Under the pieces are notes generated by a model. That model was not told where the DNA came from and searched no databases. It saw only the letters and a program-made list of their open reading frames with translations. Of a stretch of 64,000 bases of DNA, positions 1-9,700 are shown piece after piece. The translations under genes and the position numbers were made by a program. The DNA is from Pseudonocardia alaniniphila (GTDB lineage: Bacteria; Actinomycetota; Actinomycetes; Mycobacteriales; Pseudonocardiaceae), in contig NZ_JAKXMK010000025.1 of assembly GCF_022524485.1 (NCBI RefSeq), positions 1-64,000 on the forward strand, in the 5' to 3' direction. The first letter of the stretch is position 1. The number at the start of each line of letters is the position of its first letter.

Positions 1-598
1 CCAGACCGCCACCGGGCTGCGCGTCCTGATCGCCTTCACCATCCTCTGCGGGATCATCTACCCGCTGGTGGTGTACGGGGTCGGGCACATCCCGGGGCTG
101 GCAGCAGGCGCCGAGGGCTCGATCATCTACGACGCCAACGGCACCCCGGTGGGGTCGTCGTTGATCGGGATCGACCCGGTCCCGACCGATGCGGCCGCCG
201 ACCCGTACTTCCACGCGCGGCCCTCGGCCTCGTCGGACGGCCCGCTGGGTCCGGGCGACACCACCACCTCCGGTGGCTCGAACAAGAGCGGGTTCAACCA
301 GGACCTGCTCGACACGATCAACCAGCGCCGCGCGCTCATCGCCCAGCGGGAGGGCGTCGACCCGGCGCTCGTCCCGCCCGACGCGGTGACCGCGTCCGCG
401 TCCGGGCTGGACCCGGACATCAGCCCGGCCTACGCCGAGCTGCAGGTCGCGCGCGTGGCCCGGGTCACCGGGTTGTCGCAGGACGAGGTCCGCAACCTCG
501 TCTCCGAGGCCAGCTCCGGACGGATCCTCGGCTTCCTCGGGGAGCCGACGGTCAACGTCACCGAGCTGAACCTCGCGGTGCAGGGGGCCCGGCACTGA
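1..598 (+). CDS. kdpC: KdpC, potassium-transporting ATPase subunit C (5' truncated by window edge)
   Basis: The reading frame is open from base 2 and ends at TGA 596-598. The visible part starts inside the single N-terminal membrane helix (LIAFTILCGIIYPLVVYGV), followed by the periplasmic KdpC domain. That domain carries GSSLIG, the DPYFHARPSA stretch and a C-terminal segment (VARVTGLSQDEV) typical of KdpC. KdpC stabilises the KdpFABC high-affinity K+ pump in the membrane. About 199 residues are visible, so only a few N-terminal residues are missing; kdpF, kdpA and kdpB presumably lie upstream, outside the window. The kdpDE regulators follow after an opposite-strand antiporter gene. Confidence 0.95.
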   Translation, partial: QTATGLRVLIAFTILCGIIYPLVVYGVGHIPGLAAGAEGSIIYDANGTPVGSSLIGIDPVPTDAAADPYFHARPSASSDGPLGPGDTTTSGGSNKSGFNQDLLDTINQRRALIAQREGVDPALVPPDAVTASASGLDPDISPAYAELQVARVARVTGLSQDEVRNLVSEASSGRILGFLGEPTVNVTELNLAVQGARH

Positions 599-619
599 CC
601 GCAGCGTCCGCTCCCCGTG

Positions 620-656
620 CGCGGGGGTCGTCGCCACGGCGGCGCCGGCCCCCGCG
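620..656. terminator. Hairpin between convergent kdpC and antiporter genes
   Basis: CGCGGGGG (620-627) and CCCCCGCG (649-656) form a perfect 8-bp stem, with further short GC pairing inside the 21-nt loop. It sits in the 68-bp gap between two convergent stop codons, so a bidirectional terminator is the natural reading. There is no T tract, as is common in high-GC actinobacteria. Confidence 0.5.
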
Positions 657-666
657 GGCCTGGGCC

Positions 667-2253
667 TCAGTCCGGCTCGGGCGACGGGGCGCTCAACCGC
701 ACCTCCTCGGCGTCGAGGCGGGTCTGCAAGCGGCGCAGCACGATGTCGTCGATCTTCCGTGCGTCGCGCAGCCGCACGACCGCGGCGCGCTTCACCGTGA
801 TCAGGGCCGCACGCAGGCGCTGGTCGTCCGCGTGCTCGCCGCGTTCGGCCGCGAGGGCGGGGTCGTCGGTGGGCATCAGGGGGTTGGCCAGCACGTGCAG
901 GTGCTCCTCGTAGTCGGCCCGTACCCGGTCCACGACGGCGGGCCCGATGCCCAGCCGTTCGGCCGTGGCCGGGAGGGCGGACAGCCCGGCCTCGGTGGAG
1001 ATCCGCTCGGCGAGGGCCTGTTCGTCGGCGATGCCGTCGTCGGGCAGCCGGGCCCAGCGGAGCACCGCCGGCAGGGTCAGGCCCTGGACGAGCAGGGTCA
1101 CCAGGATGACTCCGAAGGTGATCAGCACGACCAGGTCGCGGCCGGGGACGTCGTGCGGGATGGCGAGCGCCGCTGCCAGCGAGACGCCGCCGCGGAACCC
1201 CGCCCACGCCATCGGCTGCCGCTGCCGGAAACCCACCCGGCGCAGCCGCTGCTGCGGGCGGCGGTCGAGCGCACGGATGATGTACGGGGTGGTGTTGATC
1301 CAGAGCACCCGGGTGCCGATCACCACGGCCGAGATCAGCAGGGCCTGCATCGCCGCGCCCGCCATGGACGTCGACTGCAGCCCTTCCACGGCACCGCGCA
1401 GCTGGAGCCCGACCAGCACGAACAGGGTGCCGTTCAGCACGAACGTGGTGACGCGCCAGAACGCCTCGGTGAGGAGGCGGGTCCTCGCGCCGATCACCCG
1501 CGGTCCGACCTGGCTCAGCGTCAGCCCGCACACCACCACGGCCAGCACGCCGGACGCATGGATCTCCTCGGCGAGCAGGAACGCGACGAACGGGGTGAGC
1601 AGGCTGACCGCGGCCTCCCGGATCGGGTCACGCGCCAGCTTGCGGGCCTGTACGGCGAGCCAGGCCACCAGCAGCCCGGCTGCGGCGCCCCCGATGTAGG
1701 AGAGCGCGAACGCCCCGATCGCCGACGCCCAGCTGAACGTCTGCTCTCCGACGGCCACGGAGAGCGCGAGCGCGAAGACCACGAGCGCGGTGCCGTCGTT
1801 GATGAGGCTCTCGGCCCGCATGGTGGTGAGGGTGCGCCGCGGCATGCGGCCCGCCACGGCCGCCACGGCGGTGGCGTCGGTGGGAGCCACCACCGCGCCG
1901 AGCACCCAGGCGATCGGCCAGCTCAGCCCGAGCGCGTGCCCGACCACCGCCACCACGGCCGCGGTGGCCAGCACCAGCCCCACCGCGGACAGCACGACCA
2001 CCCGGAGGTTCTGGCGGATCTCACGCAGGGAGGTGGTGAGCGACTCCCAGTAGAGCAGCGCCGGCAGGAACACCAGCAGCACCAGCTCGGGCGCCGGCGG
2101 CACGTCGGACGTCCAGGGGAGGAAGGCCAGCGGTACGCCGCCGAGCAGCAGCACGATCGGCGACGCGATCCGCAGCCACGACGCCAGCCGGCTGAGCGCG
2201 ATGACAGCGCAGCCGATCACGACCAGCACCTGCAACACGTGTGGGTCCTGCAC
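667..2253 (-). CDS. Na+(K+)/H+ antiporter, CPA1 family (NhaP-like)
   Basis: A 528-residue membrane protein with about 12 predicted helices in the first 400 residues, then a soluble tail of roughly 110 residues. Characteristic CPA1 motifs are visible: VVAPTDATAVAAVA with the conserved Asp, and ESLINDGTALVVF with the ND pair of the ion site. The open frame extends upstream to 2430, but the GTG at 2253 is preferred because revcomp GGAGGG lies about 9 nt before it and the first helix then starts at once (VLQVLVVIGCAV). The gene is convergent with kdpC and divergent from kdpD. The family exchanges Na+ or K+ for protons; the position inside a kdp locus suggests K+/pH homeostasis, which is inference. 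Confidence 0.9.
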   Translation of the reverse strand: MQDPHVLQVLVVIGCAVIALSRLASWLRIASPIVLLLGGVPLAFLPWTSDVPPAPELVLLVFLPALLYWESLTTSLREIRQNLRVVVLSAVGLVLATAAVVAVVGHALGLSWPIAWVLGAVVAPTDATAVAAVAGRMPRRTLTTMRAESLINDGTALVVFALALSVAVGEQTFSWASAIGAFALSYIGGAAAGLLVAWLAVQARKLARDPIREAAVSLLTPFVAFLLAEEIHASGVLAVVVCGLTLSQVGPRVIGARTRLLTEAFWRVTTFVLNGTLFVLVGLQLRGAVEGLQSTSMAGAAMQALLISAVVIGTRVLWINTTPYIIRALDRRPQQRLRRVGFRQRQPMAWAGFRGGVSLAAALAIPHDVPGRDLVVLITFGVILVTLLVQGLTLPAVLRWARLPDDGIADEQALAERISTEAGLSALPATAERLGIGPAVVDRVRADYEEHLHVLANPLMPTDDPALAAERGEHADDQRLRAALITVKRAAVVRLRDARKIDDIVLRRLQTRLDAEEVRLSAPSPEPD

Positions 2254-2387
2254 GGGTTCCGTCCCTCCACCCGGTGTCGCGGCCCAGCCCGCAGGCTCTC
2301 CCCCGCACGGCCGCATGTTGTCGCTGCAGGTCCCAGCGTTTCGTCTGTCTTCGGTGTTCCACGGCCACCGAGGGCAGAATCGATGCC

Positions 2388-4919
2388 GTGAGCAGGCGGG
2401 GAGAGTTGCGGATCTACCTCGGGGCCGCACCCGGAGTGGGGAAGACCTATGCCATGCTCGCGGAAGCCCGCCGCCGCCAGGAGCGTGGCACCGACGTCGT
2501 GGTCGGAATCGTCGAGACCCACGACCGGGCCAAGACGGCCGCGCTGCTGGAGGGTCTCGAGATCATCCCCCGCCGGCCCGTGGGCGGCCATCCCGGCCTC
2601 GACGAGCTCGACGTGGACGCCGTCGTCGCGCGCGATCCCCAGGTCGTGCTGCTCGACGAGCTCGCCCACACCAACGCGCCCGGCTCGCGCAACCGAAAAC
2701 GCTGGCAGGACGTCGAGGCGCTGCTCTACGCGGGTATCGACGTCCTGACCACGGTGAACGTGCAGCACCTCGAGTCGCTCAACGACGTCGTGGAGCGCAT
2801 CACCGGCGTGCACCAGCAGGAGACCGTGCCGGACGAGGTGGTGCGCCGGGCCGAGCAGATCGAGTTGGTCGACATCACGCCGGAAGCGCTGCGCAGGCGT
2901 ATGGCGCACGGCAATGTCTACGGCGCCGAGAAGGTCGACGCGGCCCTGGCCAACTACTTCCAGCCGAGCAACCTCACCGCGTTGCGCGAGCTGGCCCTGC
3001 TCTGGGTGGCCGACGAGGTGGACGTGGCGCTGCAGCGGTACCGCAGCGAGAAGAAGATCAGCGATACCTGGGAGACCCGCGAACGCGTCGTCGTCGCCCT
3101 GACGGGTGACAAGGAGAGCGAGACGGTGTTGCGCCGCGCCGCAAGGATTGCCAAGCGTGCGGGCGCCGCCGATCTGTTGGCCGTGCATGTGCTGCGCGGT
3201 GATGGGCTCGCCGGACCTCCGGTGGGCGCGGTGTCGCGGCTGCGCACCCTCGCCGAGGACGTCGGCGCGAGCTTCCACACCGTGGTCGGCGGCGAGGACG
3301 TGCCCGCCGCCCTGCTCGACTTCGCCCGCGGGGCCAACGCCACCCAGCTCGTGGTCGGCACGTCCCGCCGGTCACGACTCGCGCGCGTGGTCGTGGAGGG
3401 GATCGGGGCCCGCGTGGTGCGCGATTCCGGCACGATCGACGTGCACATGGTCACCCATCAGCAGGCCGGTCGAGGGCTGCGGCTCCCGGTGCTGCACAGC
3501 GGGCTCCCGGCGATCCGCAAGGGGCTGGGCTGGGTGCTCGCGGCGGCCCTGCCGCTGGCGGCCACCGGCCTGGGCGTCGCCCTGCGGGGCGCGATCGGGA
3601 TGTCCACCGACATCGTGCTGTACTTCCTCGCCACCGTCGTCGTCGCGATGGTGGGGGGCCTCGGCCCCGCCGTGGTGGCCGCGGTGGCCGGAGGCCTGCT
3701 GCTGAACTTCTTCCTGACCCCTCCGCTGTACTCCTTCACGATCGCGGAGGGGGAGAACCTCCTGGCGATCGCGGCGATGGTGGTGGTGGCGGTGCTCGTG
3801 GCGCTCGTCGTCGACCGGGCGGCGAGGCGCGCCCAGCAGGCGGCGCGTGCCCGTGCCGAAGGGGCCCTGCTGGCCTCGTTCGCCCGCACCGTGCTCACGC
3901 GCAGCGATCCGCTCCCGCGGCTGCTCGAGAAGGTGCGGGAGGCGTTCGGCCTGCACTCGGTCGCGCTGCTGGAGCGCGCCGGCGGGTCGGCGGTGGACGA
4001 GTGGACCTGCGTCACCTCGTCGGGGTCCCTGGGCTGCATGGCGCCCGAGGACGCCGACGTCGACGTGGAGATCGAGGACGACCTGCACATGGTCGGCACC
4101 GGCCGGTCCCTGGCGGCCGCGGACCGGCGGTTGCTGGAGGTGGTGGGCGGCCAGGCGCTGCTCGCGTTGCGCAGCCAGCGGGCCGCCGCGGAGGCCGACG
4201 CCTCGCGGGCCCGGGCTCATGCCACCGAGACCCGCAGCGCGTTGCTGTCGACCGTCGGTCACGACCTGCGCAGCCCGCTCACCTCGATCAAGGCTGCGGC
4301 CGGGAGCCTGCGCGATCCGAACCTCCAGCTGCCGGCGTCCGACCGCCAGGAGCTGACCGCCACCATCGAGGAGTCCGCCGACCGGTTGACCGCGCTCGTG
4401 GACAACCTGCTCGACTCCGCGCGGCTCGCCTCGGGCACGCTCACGCCGCTCCTGGCGCCGACCGGATACGGCGAGGTGGCGGGCCGGGCCCTGGTGGGGC
4501 TGCCGGACGCGGAGAAGGTCACGGTAGACATCGACGAGTCGCTCCCCGACGTCGTCGCGGACGCGGGCCTGCTGGAGCGCGTCGTCGCGAACGTCGTCGA
4601 CAACGCCCTGCGCTACGCCGCCGACGCGCCGATCGTGCTGCGGGCCAGCGCGCACGCCGACCGCGTCGAGCTGCGGATCGTCGACTCCGGTCCGGGGGTG
4701 CCGCGCACCGAGCGGGAAGCGCTGTTCGCCCCGTTCCTGCGGCTCGGCGCCGCGTTGCCGAGCGACCGCGACGGAGCGACGGGCGTGGGTCTCGGGCTCT
4801 CGGTCGCCCGCGGGCTCACCGAGGCGATGGGTGGCACCCTGACCGCGGAGGACACACCCGGCGGCGGCCTCACCGTGGTCGTGGCGCTGCCTGCGTGGCA
4901 GAACGGAGCGGGTCGATGA
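2388..4919 (+). CDS. kdpD: KdpD, osmosensitive K+ channel sensor histidine kinase
   Basis: An 843-residue protein. Domains in order: KdpD N-terminal sensor with a P-loop (GAAPGVGKT, residues 12-20); a universal-stress-protein-like domain (about 225-345); a four-helix DUF4118 membrane block (about 370-480); a GAF-like region; a HisKA dimerisation helix with the phosphoacceptor His625 in VGHDLRSPL; and a C-terminal HATPase with the N box (NVVDNALRYA) and G boxes (DSGPGVP, GVGLGLSVARG). The GTG at 2388 is chosen because the conserved N-terminus (RGELRIYLGAAPG) begins there; the longer frame from 2241 has no family resemblance. It overlaps kdpE by 4 bases (ATGA), so the pair is translationally coupled. 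It senses low K+ or osmotic stress and phosphorylates KdpE. Confidence 0.96.
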   Translation: MSRRGELRIYLGAAPGVGKTYAMLAEARRRQERGTDVVVGIVETHDRAKTAALLEGLEIIPRRPVGGHPGLDELDVDAVVARDPQVVLLDELAHTNAPGSRNRKRWQDVEALLYAGIDVLTTVNVQHLESLNDVVERITGVHQQETVPDEVVRRAEQIELVDITPEALRRRMAHGNVYGAEKVDAALANYFQPSNLTALRELALLWVADEVDVALQRYRSEKKISDTWETRERVVVALTGDKESETVLRRAARIAKRAGAADLLAVHVLRGDGLAGPPVGAVSRLRTLAEDVGASFHTVVGGEDVPAALLDFARGANATQLVVGTSRRSRLARVVVEGIGARVVRDSGTIDVHMVTHQQAGRGLRLPVLHSGLPAIRKGLGWVLAAALPLAATGLGVALRGAIGMSTDIVLYFLATVVVAMVGGLGPAVVAAVAGGLLLNFFLTPPLYSFTIAEGENLLAIAAMVVVAVLVALVVDRAARRAQQAARARAEGALLASFARTVLTRSDPLPRLLEKVREAFGLHSVALLERAGGSAVDEWTCVTSSGSLGCMAPEDADVDVEIEDDLHMVGTGRSLAAADRRLLEVVGGQALLALRSQRAAAEADASRARAHATETRSALLSTVGHDLRSPLTSIKAAAGSLRDPNLQLPASDRQELTATIEESADRLTALVDNLLDSARLASGTLTPLLAPTGYGEVAGRALVGLPDAEKVTVDIDESLPDVVADAGLLERVVANVVDNALRYAADAPIVLRASAHADRVELRIVDSGPGVPRTEREALFAPFLRLGAALPSDRDGATGVGLGLSVARGLTEAMGGTLTAEDTPGGGLTVVVALPAWQNGAGR

Positions 4920-5605
4920 CCGAGCACCGCGTTCTCGTCGTCGACGACGACCTACAGATCCTGCGTGCGCTGCGGATCAACCTCGCGGCGCACGGCTACC
5001 ACGTCCTCCTGGCCCCCGACGGTGCCGCGGCGCTGCGTGCCGCCGCCGACGGGCACCCCGACGTTGTCGTCCTCGACCTCGGACTGCCCGACATGGACGG
5101 CGTCGAGGTCATCGAGGGGCTGCGCGGCTGGAGCACCGTCCCGATCATCGTGCTGTCGGCCCGGACGGGAGCGCCGGAGACCATCCGTGCCCTCGACGCC
5201 GGGGCGGACGACTACGTCACGAAGCCGTTCGGGATGGCGGAGCTGCTGGCCCGGCTGCGTGCGGCCGTCCGCAGGGCCGCGGTGTCGTCCGTGGACGGGG
5301 AGCCGGTCGTCGACGCCGGCGACTTCCGTGTGGACCTCGCCGCCAAGAAGGTGGTGCGCGCCGACGGCACCGAGCTGCACCTGACACCCACGGAGTGGGG
5401 TGTGCTGGAGTTGCTGGTGCGCCACCGCGGCAAGCTCGTGGGGCAGCGTGAGCTGCTCCGGGCGGTCTGGGGACCCAACTACGGCACCGAGACCAACTAC
5501 CTGCGCGTCTACCTGGCGCAGCTGCGCCGCAAGCTGGAACCGGAGCCCTCCCGGCCCAAGCACCTGATCACGGAGCCCGGGATGGGCTACCGGTTCGAGG
5601 TGTGA
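4916..5605 (+). CDS. kdpE: KdpE, OmpR-family response regulator
   Basis: A 229-residue two-domain regulator. The receiver domain (residues 1-120) has the acidic pair Asp10-Asp11, the phosphoacceptor Asp54 (VVLDLGLPDMDG), Thr/Ser at LSAR and Lys103 (YVTKPF). The C-terminal OmpR-type winged helix (about 135-229) ends with the usual GMGYRFEV. It starts at the ATG overlapping the kdpD stop. It activates the kdpFABC operon upon phosphorylation by KdpD. The kdpC gene lies 1.8 kb upstream rather than directly adjacent, because the antiporter gene intervenes. Confidence 0.96.
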   Translation: MTEHRVLVVDDDLQILRALRINLAAHGYHVLLAPDGAAALRAAADGHPDVVVLDLGLPDMDGVEVIEGLRGWSTVPIIVLSARTGAPETIRALDAGADDYVTKPFGMAELLARLRAAVRRAAVSSVDGEPVVDAGDFRVDLAAKKVVRADGTELHLTPTEWGVLELLVRHRGKLVGQRELLRAVWGPNYGTETNYLRVYLAQLRRKLEPEPSRPKHLITEPGMGYRFEV

Positions 5606-5627
5606 CCGGGAGGGCAGGCGGGTCTGG

Positions 5628-6380
5628 TCAGCGACCGAAGTCCTGCACCCAGTACGAGCCGGAGATCCCCACCCCGATCGTCTTGAACGTGCAGTCCAGG
5701 ATGTTGCGGCGGTGCCCGGCCGAGTCCATCCAGTCACCCACGACCTCGGCTGCGCTCCGCTGCCCGCGCGCGATGTTCTCGCCGCCGGGGGAGCGGTAGC
5801 CCGAGTCACGGATCCGGGCGTCGAACGTGCGGCCGTCCTCCGCGGTGTGGGAGAAGTAGCCCTCGGCCGCCATGTCCTCCGCGTGCTGCTGGGCGGCCTC
5901 GGTCAGCCGGGGATCGGACACCAGCGCCTTGCACCCGGCCGCCCTCCGGGCGGCGTTGGTGGCGGAGATGACGGCGTCGGCCGCGCGACCGGACTGAGCG
6001 ACCTCGCGCTGGGGGACCGCGGCCGCGGGTGCGGCGGCGGGGGCAGGGGGCTGGGCGGCGGCCTGGGCCGCCTGGGCGGCTGCTTGGGTGGCTGCCTGAC
6101 TGGCCGCCTGGCTGGCGACGTCGGCGGCTGCAGCGGCCGCCTGTGGGATGCCCAGCGCGACGACGGGGATCGAGAGCGCGGCGTCTTCGGGAACGGCGGC
6201 CGCCTGGAGGGCGACCGGTGAGTCCGCCGGCGCTACGGCGGGAACGGCGACGACTGCGATGCTGCCCACCAGGAGCGCACCGAGGGAGACGCCGAGGAGG
6301 AGGGGTCCGCCGCGATGGCCGAAGCTGAGCACGCGATTGCCACGCGGTGAGCTCGCATTCGGCCTGGCCGGTTCGGTCAT
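5628..6380 (-). CDS. Secreted CAP/SCP-domain protein
   Basis: A 250-residue protein with a basic N-terminus and one hydrophobic segment (about residues 26-47, signal peptide or anchor). Next comes an Ala/Gln/Pro-rich linker (about 80-120) with AAQ/AAS repeats, then a CAP domain (about 135-250). The CAP domain shows NAARRAAGC, HAEDMA, GYFSH, GENIA and GHRRNIL, the typical CAP signatures including the conserved His residues. The ATG at 6380 is chosen because MTEPARP directly precedes the signal segment; the frame extends to 6992 without support. It is convergent with kdpE (22-bp gap) and divergent from the acylphosphatase. CAP proteins in bacteria are exported and mostly of unknown substrate. 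Confidence 0.88.
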   Translation of the reverse strand: MTEPARPNASSPRGNRVLSFGHRGGPLLLGVSLGALLVGSIAVVAVPAVAPADSPVALQAAAVPEDAALSIPVVALGIPQAAAAAADVASQAASQAATQAAAQAAQAAAQPPAPAAAPAAAVPQREVAQSGRAADAVISATNAARRAAGCKALVSDPRLTEAAQQHAEDMAAEGYFSHTAEDGRTFDARIRDSGYRSPGGENIARGQRSAAEVVGDWMDSAGHRRNILDCTFKTIGVGISGSYWVQDFGR

Positions 6381-6402
6381 GCGGCGTAAGTTAGGGAGGA
6401 CC

Positions 6403-6693
6403 GTGGGAAAACGCAATGACCCAGTCATTCGGCTGAACTTGTGGGTAGCTGGGCGTGTCCAAGGTGTGGGATTCAGGTGGTGGACCCGCACCCGTGCGTT
6501 GGAGCTGGGCCTCGTCGGAGTAGCGAAAAACCTTCCGGACGGACGGGTCGTAGTAGTAGCCGAGGGCGAGCGGCAGGCGTGCGAACGGCTCCGCGACGCG
6601 ATCCGCGCGGGGGAGTCGCCGGGGAGCGTGGCCGAGGTCGTCGAGCAGTGGTGCGACGCCCGCGGTGGCCTGCAGGGATTCCGCGAGGCCTGA
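6403..6693 (+). CDS. acyP: Acylphosphatase
   Basis: A 96-residue protein of standard acylphosphatase size. The catalytic signature RVQGVGFRWWTR contains the phosphate-binding Arg, and the substrate Asn is in GVAKNLPDGRV. It hydrolyses the carboxyl-phosphate bond of acyl phosphates in the cytosol. The GTG at 6403 follows AGGGAGGA (6393-6400) at a short spacing; an ATG at 6379 in the same frame is an alternative and would overlap the divergent CAP gene. Acylphosphatase just before smc is the order known from mycobacteria. The smc start lies 42 bp downstream, so co-transcription is likely. Confidence 0.9.
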   Translation: MGKRNDPVIRLNLWVAGRVQGVGFRWWTRTRALELGLVGVAKNLPDGRVVVVAEGERQACERLRDAIRAGESPGSVAEVVEQWCDARGGLQGFREA

Positions 6694-6735
6694 CGGTAAT
6701 GTTTGTCAACCGCCACCAGCCTGGAGAACTCACCC

Positions 6736-9700
6736 GTGCATCTGAAGAGCCTGACGCTGAAGGGCTTCAAGTCCTTCGCCTCGGCCACGACGCTGCGCCT
6801 GGAACCAGGCATCACCTGCGTGGTCGGCCCCAACGGCTCGGGTAAGTCCAACGTCGTCGACGCGATCAGCTGGGTGCTCGGCGAGCAGGGGGCGAAGGCG
6901 CTGCGCGGCGGCAAGATGGAGGACGTCATCTTCGCCGGCACGTCCGGCCGGGCAGCGCTCGGCCGCGCCGAGGTGACGCTGACGATCGACAACTCCGACG
7001 GCGCCCTGCCGATCGACTACTCCGAGGTCTCGATCACCCGCCGCATGTTCCGCGACGGCGCGGGTGAGTACGAGATCAACGGCGCACACTGCCGGCTCCT
7101 CGACATCCAGGAGCTGCTGTCCGACTCCGGCATCGGCCGCGAGATGCACGTGATCGTCGGCCAGGGCCAGCTCGACTCGGTGCTCCAGTCGAAGCCCGAG
7201 GACCGGCGGGCCTACATCGAGGAGGCCGCGGGCGTCCTCAAGCACCGCAAGCGCAAGGAGAAGGCGCTCCGCAAGCTCGACGCGATGCAGGCCAACCTCA
7301 CCCGGCTCACCGACCTCACCGCCGAGCTACGACGGCAACTCAAGCCGCTCGGCCGTCAGGCGGAGATCGCCCGGCGGGCGCAGGCCGTGCAGTCCGAGCT
7401 GCGGGACGCCCGGCTGCGCCTGGCCGCCGACGATCTCGTCACCCTGCGCGACGCGCTCGCGCGTGAGGAAGCAGACGAGTCGACGGCCAGGGCCCGCCGC
7501 GCCGAGGTCGAGGAGCAGCTGTCGGTCGCCCGCGTGGAGCAGGAACGGCTGGAGCTTGCTCTGGCGGAGGATGCCCCGCGGCTCGCCGCAGCACAGGACA
7601 CCTGGTACCGGCTCTCCGCGCTGGCGGAGCGCCTCTCCGGCACCGTCCGGCTCGCCCAGGAACGCACCCGCCATCTCGCCGACCCGCAGGAGCGCACCCC
7701 GGGGCGCGACCCCGACGAGCTGGACGCCGAGGCCGACGCCGTCGCCGAACAGGAGGACGAGCTCGTCGAGGCCGTCGCGGAGGCCCGCAGGCGGCTGACG
7801 GACGTGCTGGAGGAACGCGCCGAGCACGAGAAGACCCTCGCCGCGGCCGAGCGGGCCCATCTCGCAGCCGTCCGCGCGCTCGCCGACCGCAAGGCCGGTA
7901 TCGCCACGCTCGCCGGCCGGGCCGAGGCCCTGCGCAGCGGTGCCGCCGCCACCGCCGACGAGATCGAGCGGCTCTCCGAAGCCCTGTCCGAGGCCGAGGA
8001 ACGCACCGAGACCGCAGCCGGTGAGCTGGAGCAGGCTCGCGACGAGCTGGGAGCCCTCGGCGACGACGACCCGGCCGACGGCTCGCTCTCCAGCTCGTTG
8101 CGCGAGCTGGAGCGCCGCTCCGCGGAGGCCGTCGAGGCCCACAAGGGCGCCCGCACGAGAGTGGCCGAGCTCGTGGCCCGGGAGCGCGACCTGGAACAGC
8201 AGCGCGCGCACTGGCGGGCGCGGGTCGATGCGCTGTCGGTGGGGCTCGCGCGCCGCGACGGGTCCGGCGCGCTCACCGACTCCGACGGCGTGCTCGGCGC
8301 GGTGTCCGGCCTCCTCACCGTGGAGCCGTGGGCGCGCGCCGCGGTGGCGGCGGCACTCGGCGACCTCGCCGACGCGCTGGCCGTGTCCTCGTCCGACGCC
8401 GCGGTGGACGCCCTGCGCCTGCTGCGTGCCCGCGACGCCGGCCGGGCGTCGCTCGTGGTGGGCTCCGCGGCGCAGAAGAGCGGCTCTCCCGACCTGGGGC
8501 AGGCGCCTGCCGGGCGCTGGGCCCACGAGCTCGTCTCCGCCGAGCCGGTGCTCGCCGGCGCCGTCGCGACGCTGCTGCACGGCGTCGTCGTGGTGGACGA
8601 CCTCGACGCCGCCCGGGCCGCCGTCGACGCCCACCCGGAGCTCACCGCCGTCACCACCGAAGGTGACGTGCTCGGAAGTGCACGCGCATCCGGCGGATCC
8701 GGCACTGCATCGAGTGCGCTCGACGTCCAGGCCGCCGTGCAGGAGGCCGTCGAGCAGCGGGAGGCCGTGGAGGACGAACTGGCCGGCCTCCGTCCGGCTC
8801 TGGAGGGCGCGCGGGCGGAAGAGGCCGCCAGGCTCACCGACGTGGAGGCCGCTCAGCGGATGCAGACGGCGGCCGAACAGCGCCGTGCCGCCGCCTCGGC
8901 TCAGCTCGGGCGCTACGAGCAGGCCGTGCGGTCGGCCACGGCGGAGGCGCAGCGGTTACGCGAGCGACGTGACGCCGTCGAGGCCCGGCGCTCCGACGCG
9001 CTGCTCGCACTGGAGGCGGCCGAGCAGCAGCTCGCGGTGGCCGAGGACGAGCCGGTCGACGACGAGCCCGACACCGAGATTCGCGACGCCGCCGCCGAGT
9101 CGCTCGCCGCCGCGCGCGCCGAGGAGGTGGAGGCCCGGCTCACCCTGCGCACCGTCGAGGAGCGTGCGCGGGCCATCGCCGGGCGCGCCGAGTCGCTGCG
9201 CCGGCAGGCGTCGTCGGAGCGGCAGGCCAGGGCCAGGGCGGCGGCGGCGCGGGAGGCACGGCACCGCGCTGGCCAGATCGCCGCCCTCGTCGTCAGCGCG
9301 GGCGAGACCGCCTCCGAACGGATCGCCGTGTCGCTGTCCGCGGCCGCCACCGAGCGGGACGCCGCCGCGGCCGCCCGCGACTCCCGCGAGCGCGCATTGG
9401 GTGAGGCCAGGGCCACCACGCAGCGCCTCACCGCGCTGATGGAGAAGCTCACCGACGCCGTGCACCGCGACGAGGTGCTGCGCGCGCAGTCCCGCCTGCG
9501 GCTGGAGCAGCTCACCGAGAAGGTGCTCGCCGACCACGGCCTCGCCGTCGAGGATCTCGTGGCCGAGTACGGCCCGGATACGCCGGTGCCCGCGTCGGCC
9601 GCGGAGATGGCCGAGTACGAGGCGGCGAAGGAGCGCGGCGAGGATGTCGTGGCGCCGCCGCCGATGCCCTACGACCGCGCCACCCAGGAGCGGCGGGCGC

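Noticed and set aside
2254..2430. N-terminal extension of the antiporter to 2430
   Set aside because: It would overlap kdpD on the other strand, lacks hydrophobic or conserved sequence, and the GTG at 2253 has a clear ribosome-binding site.
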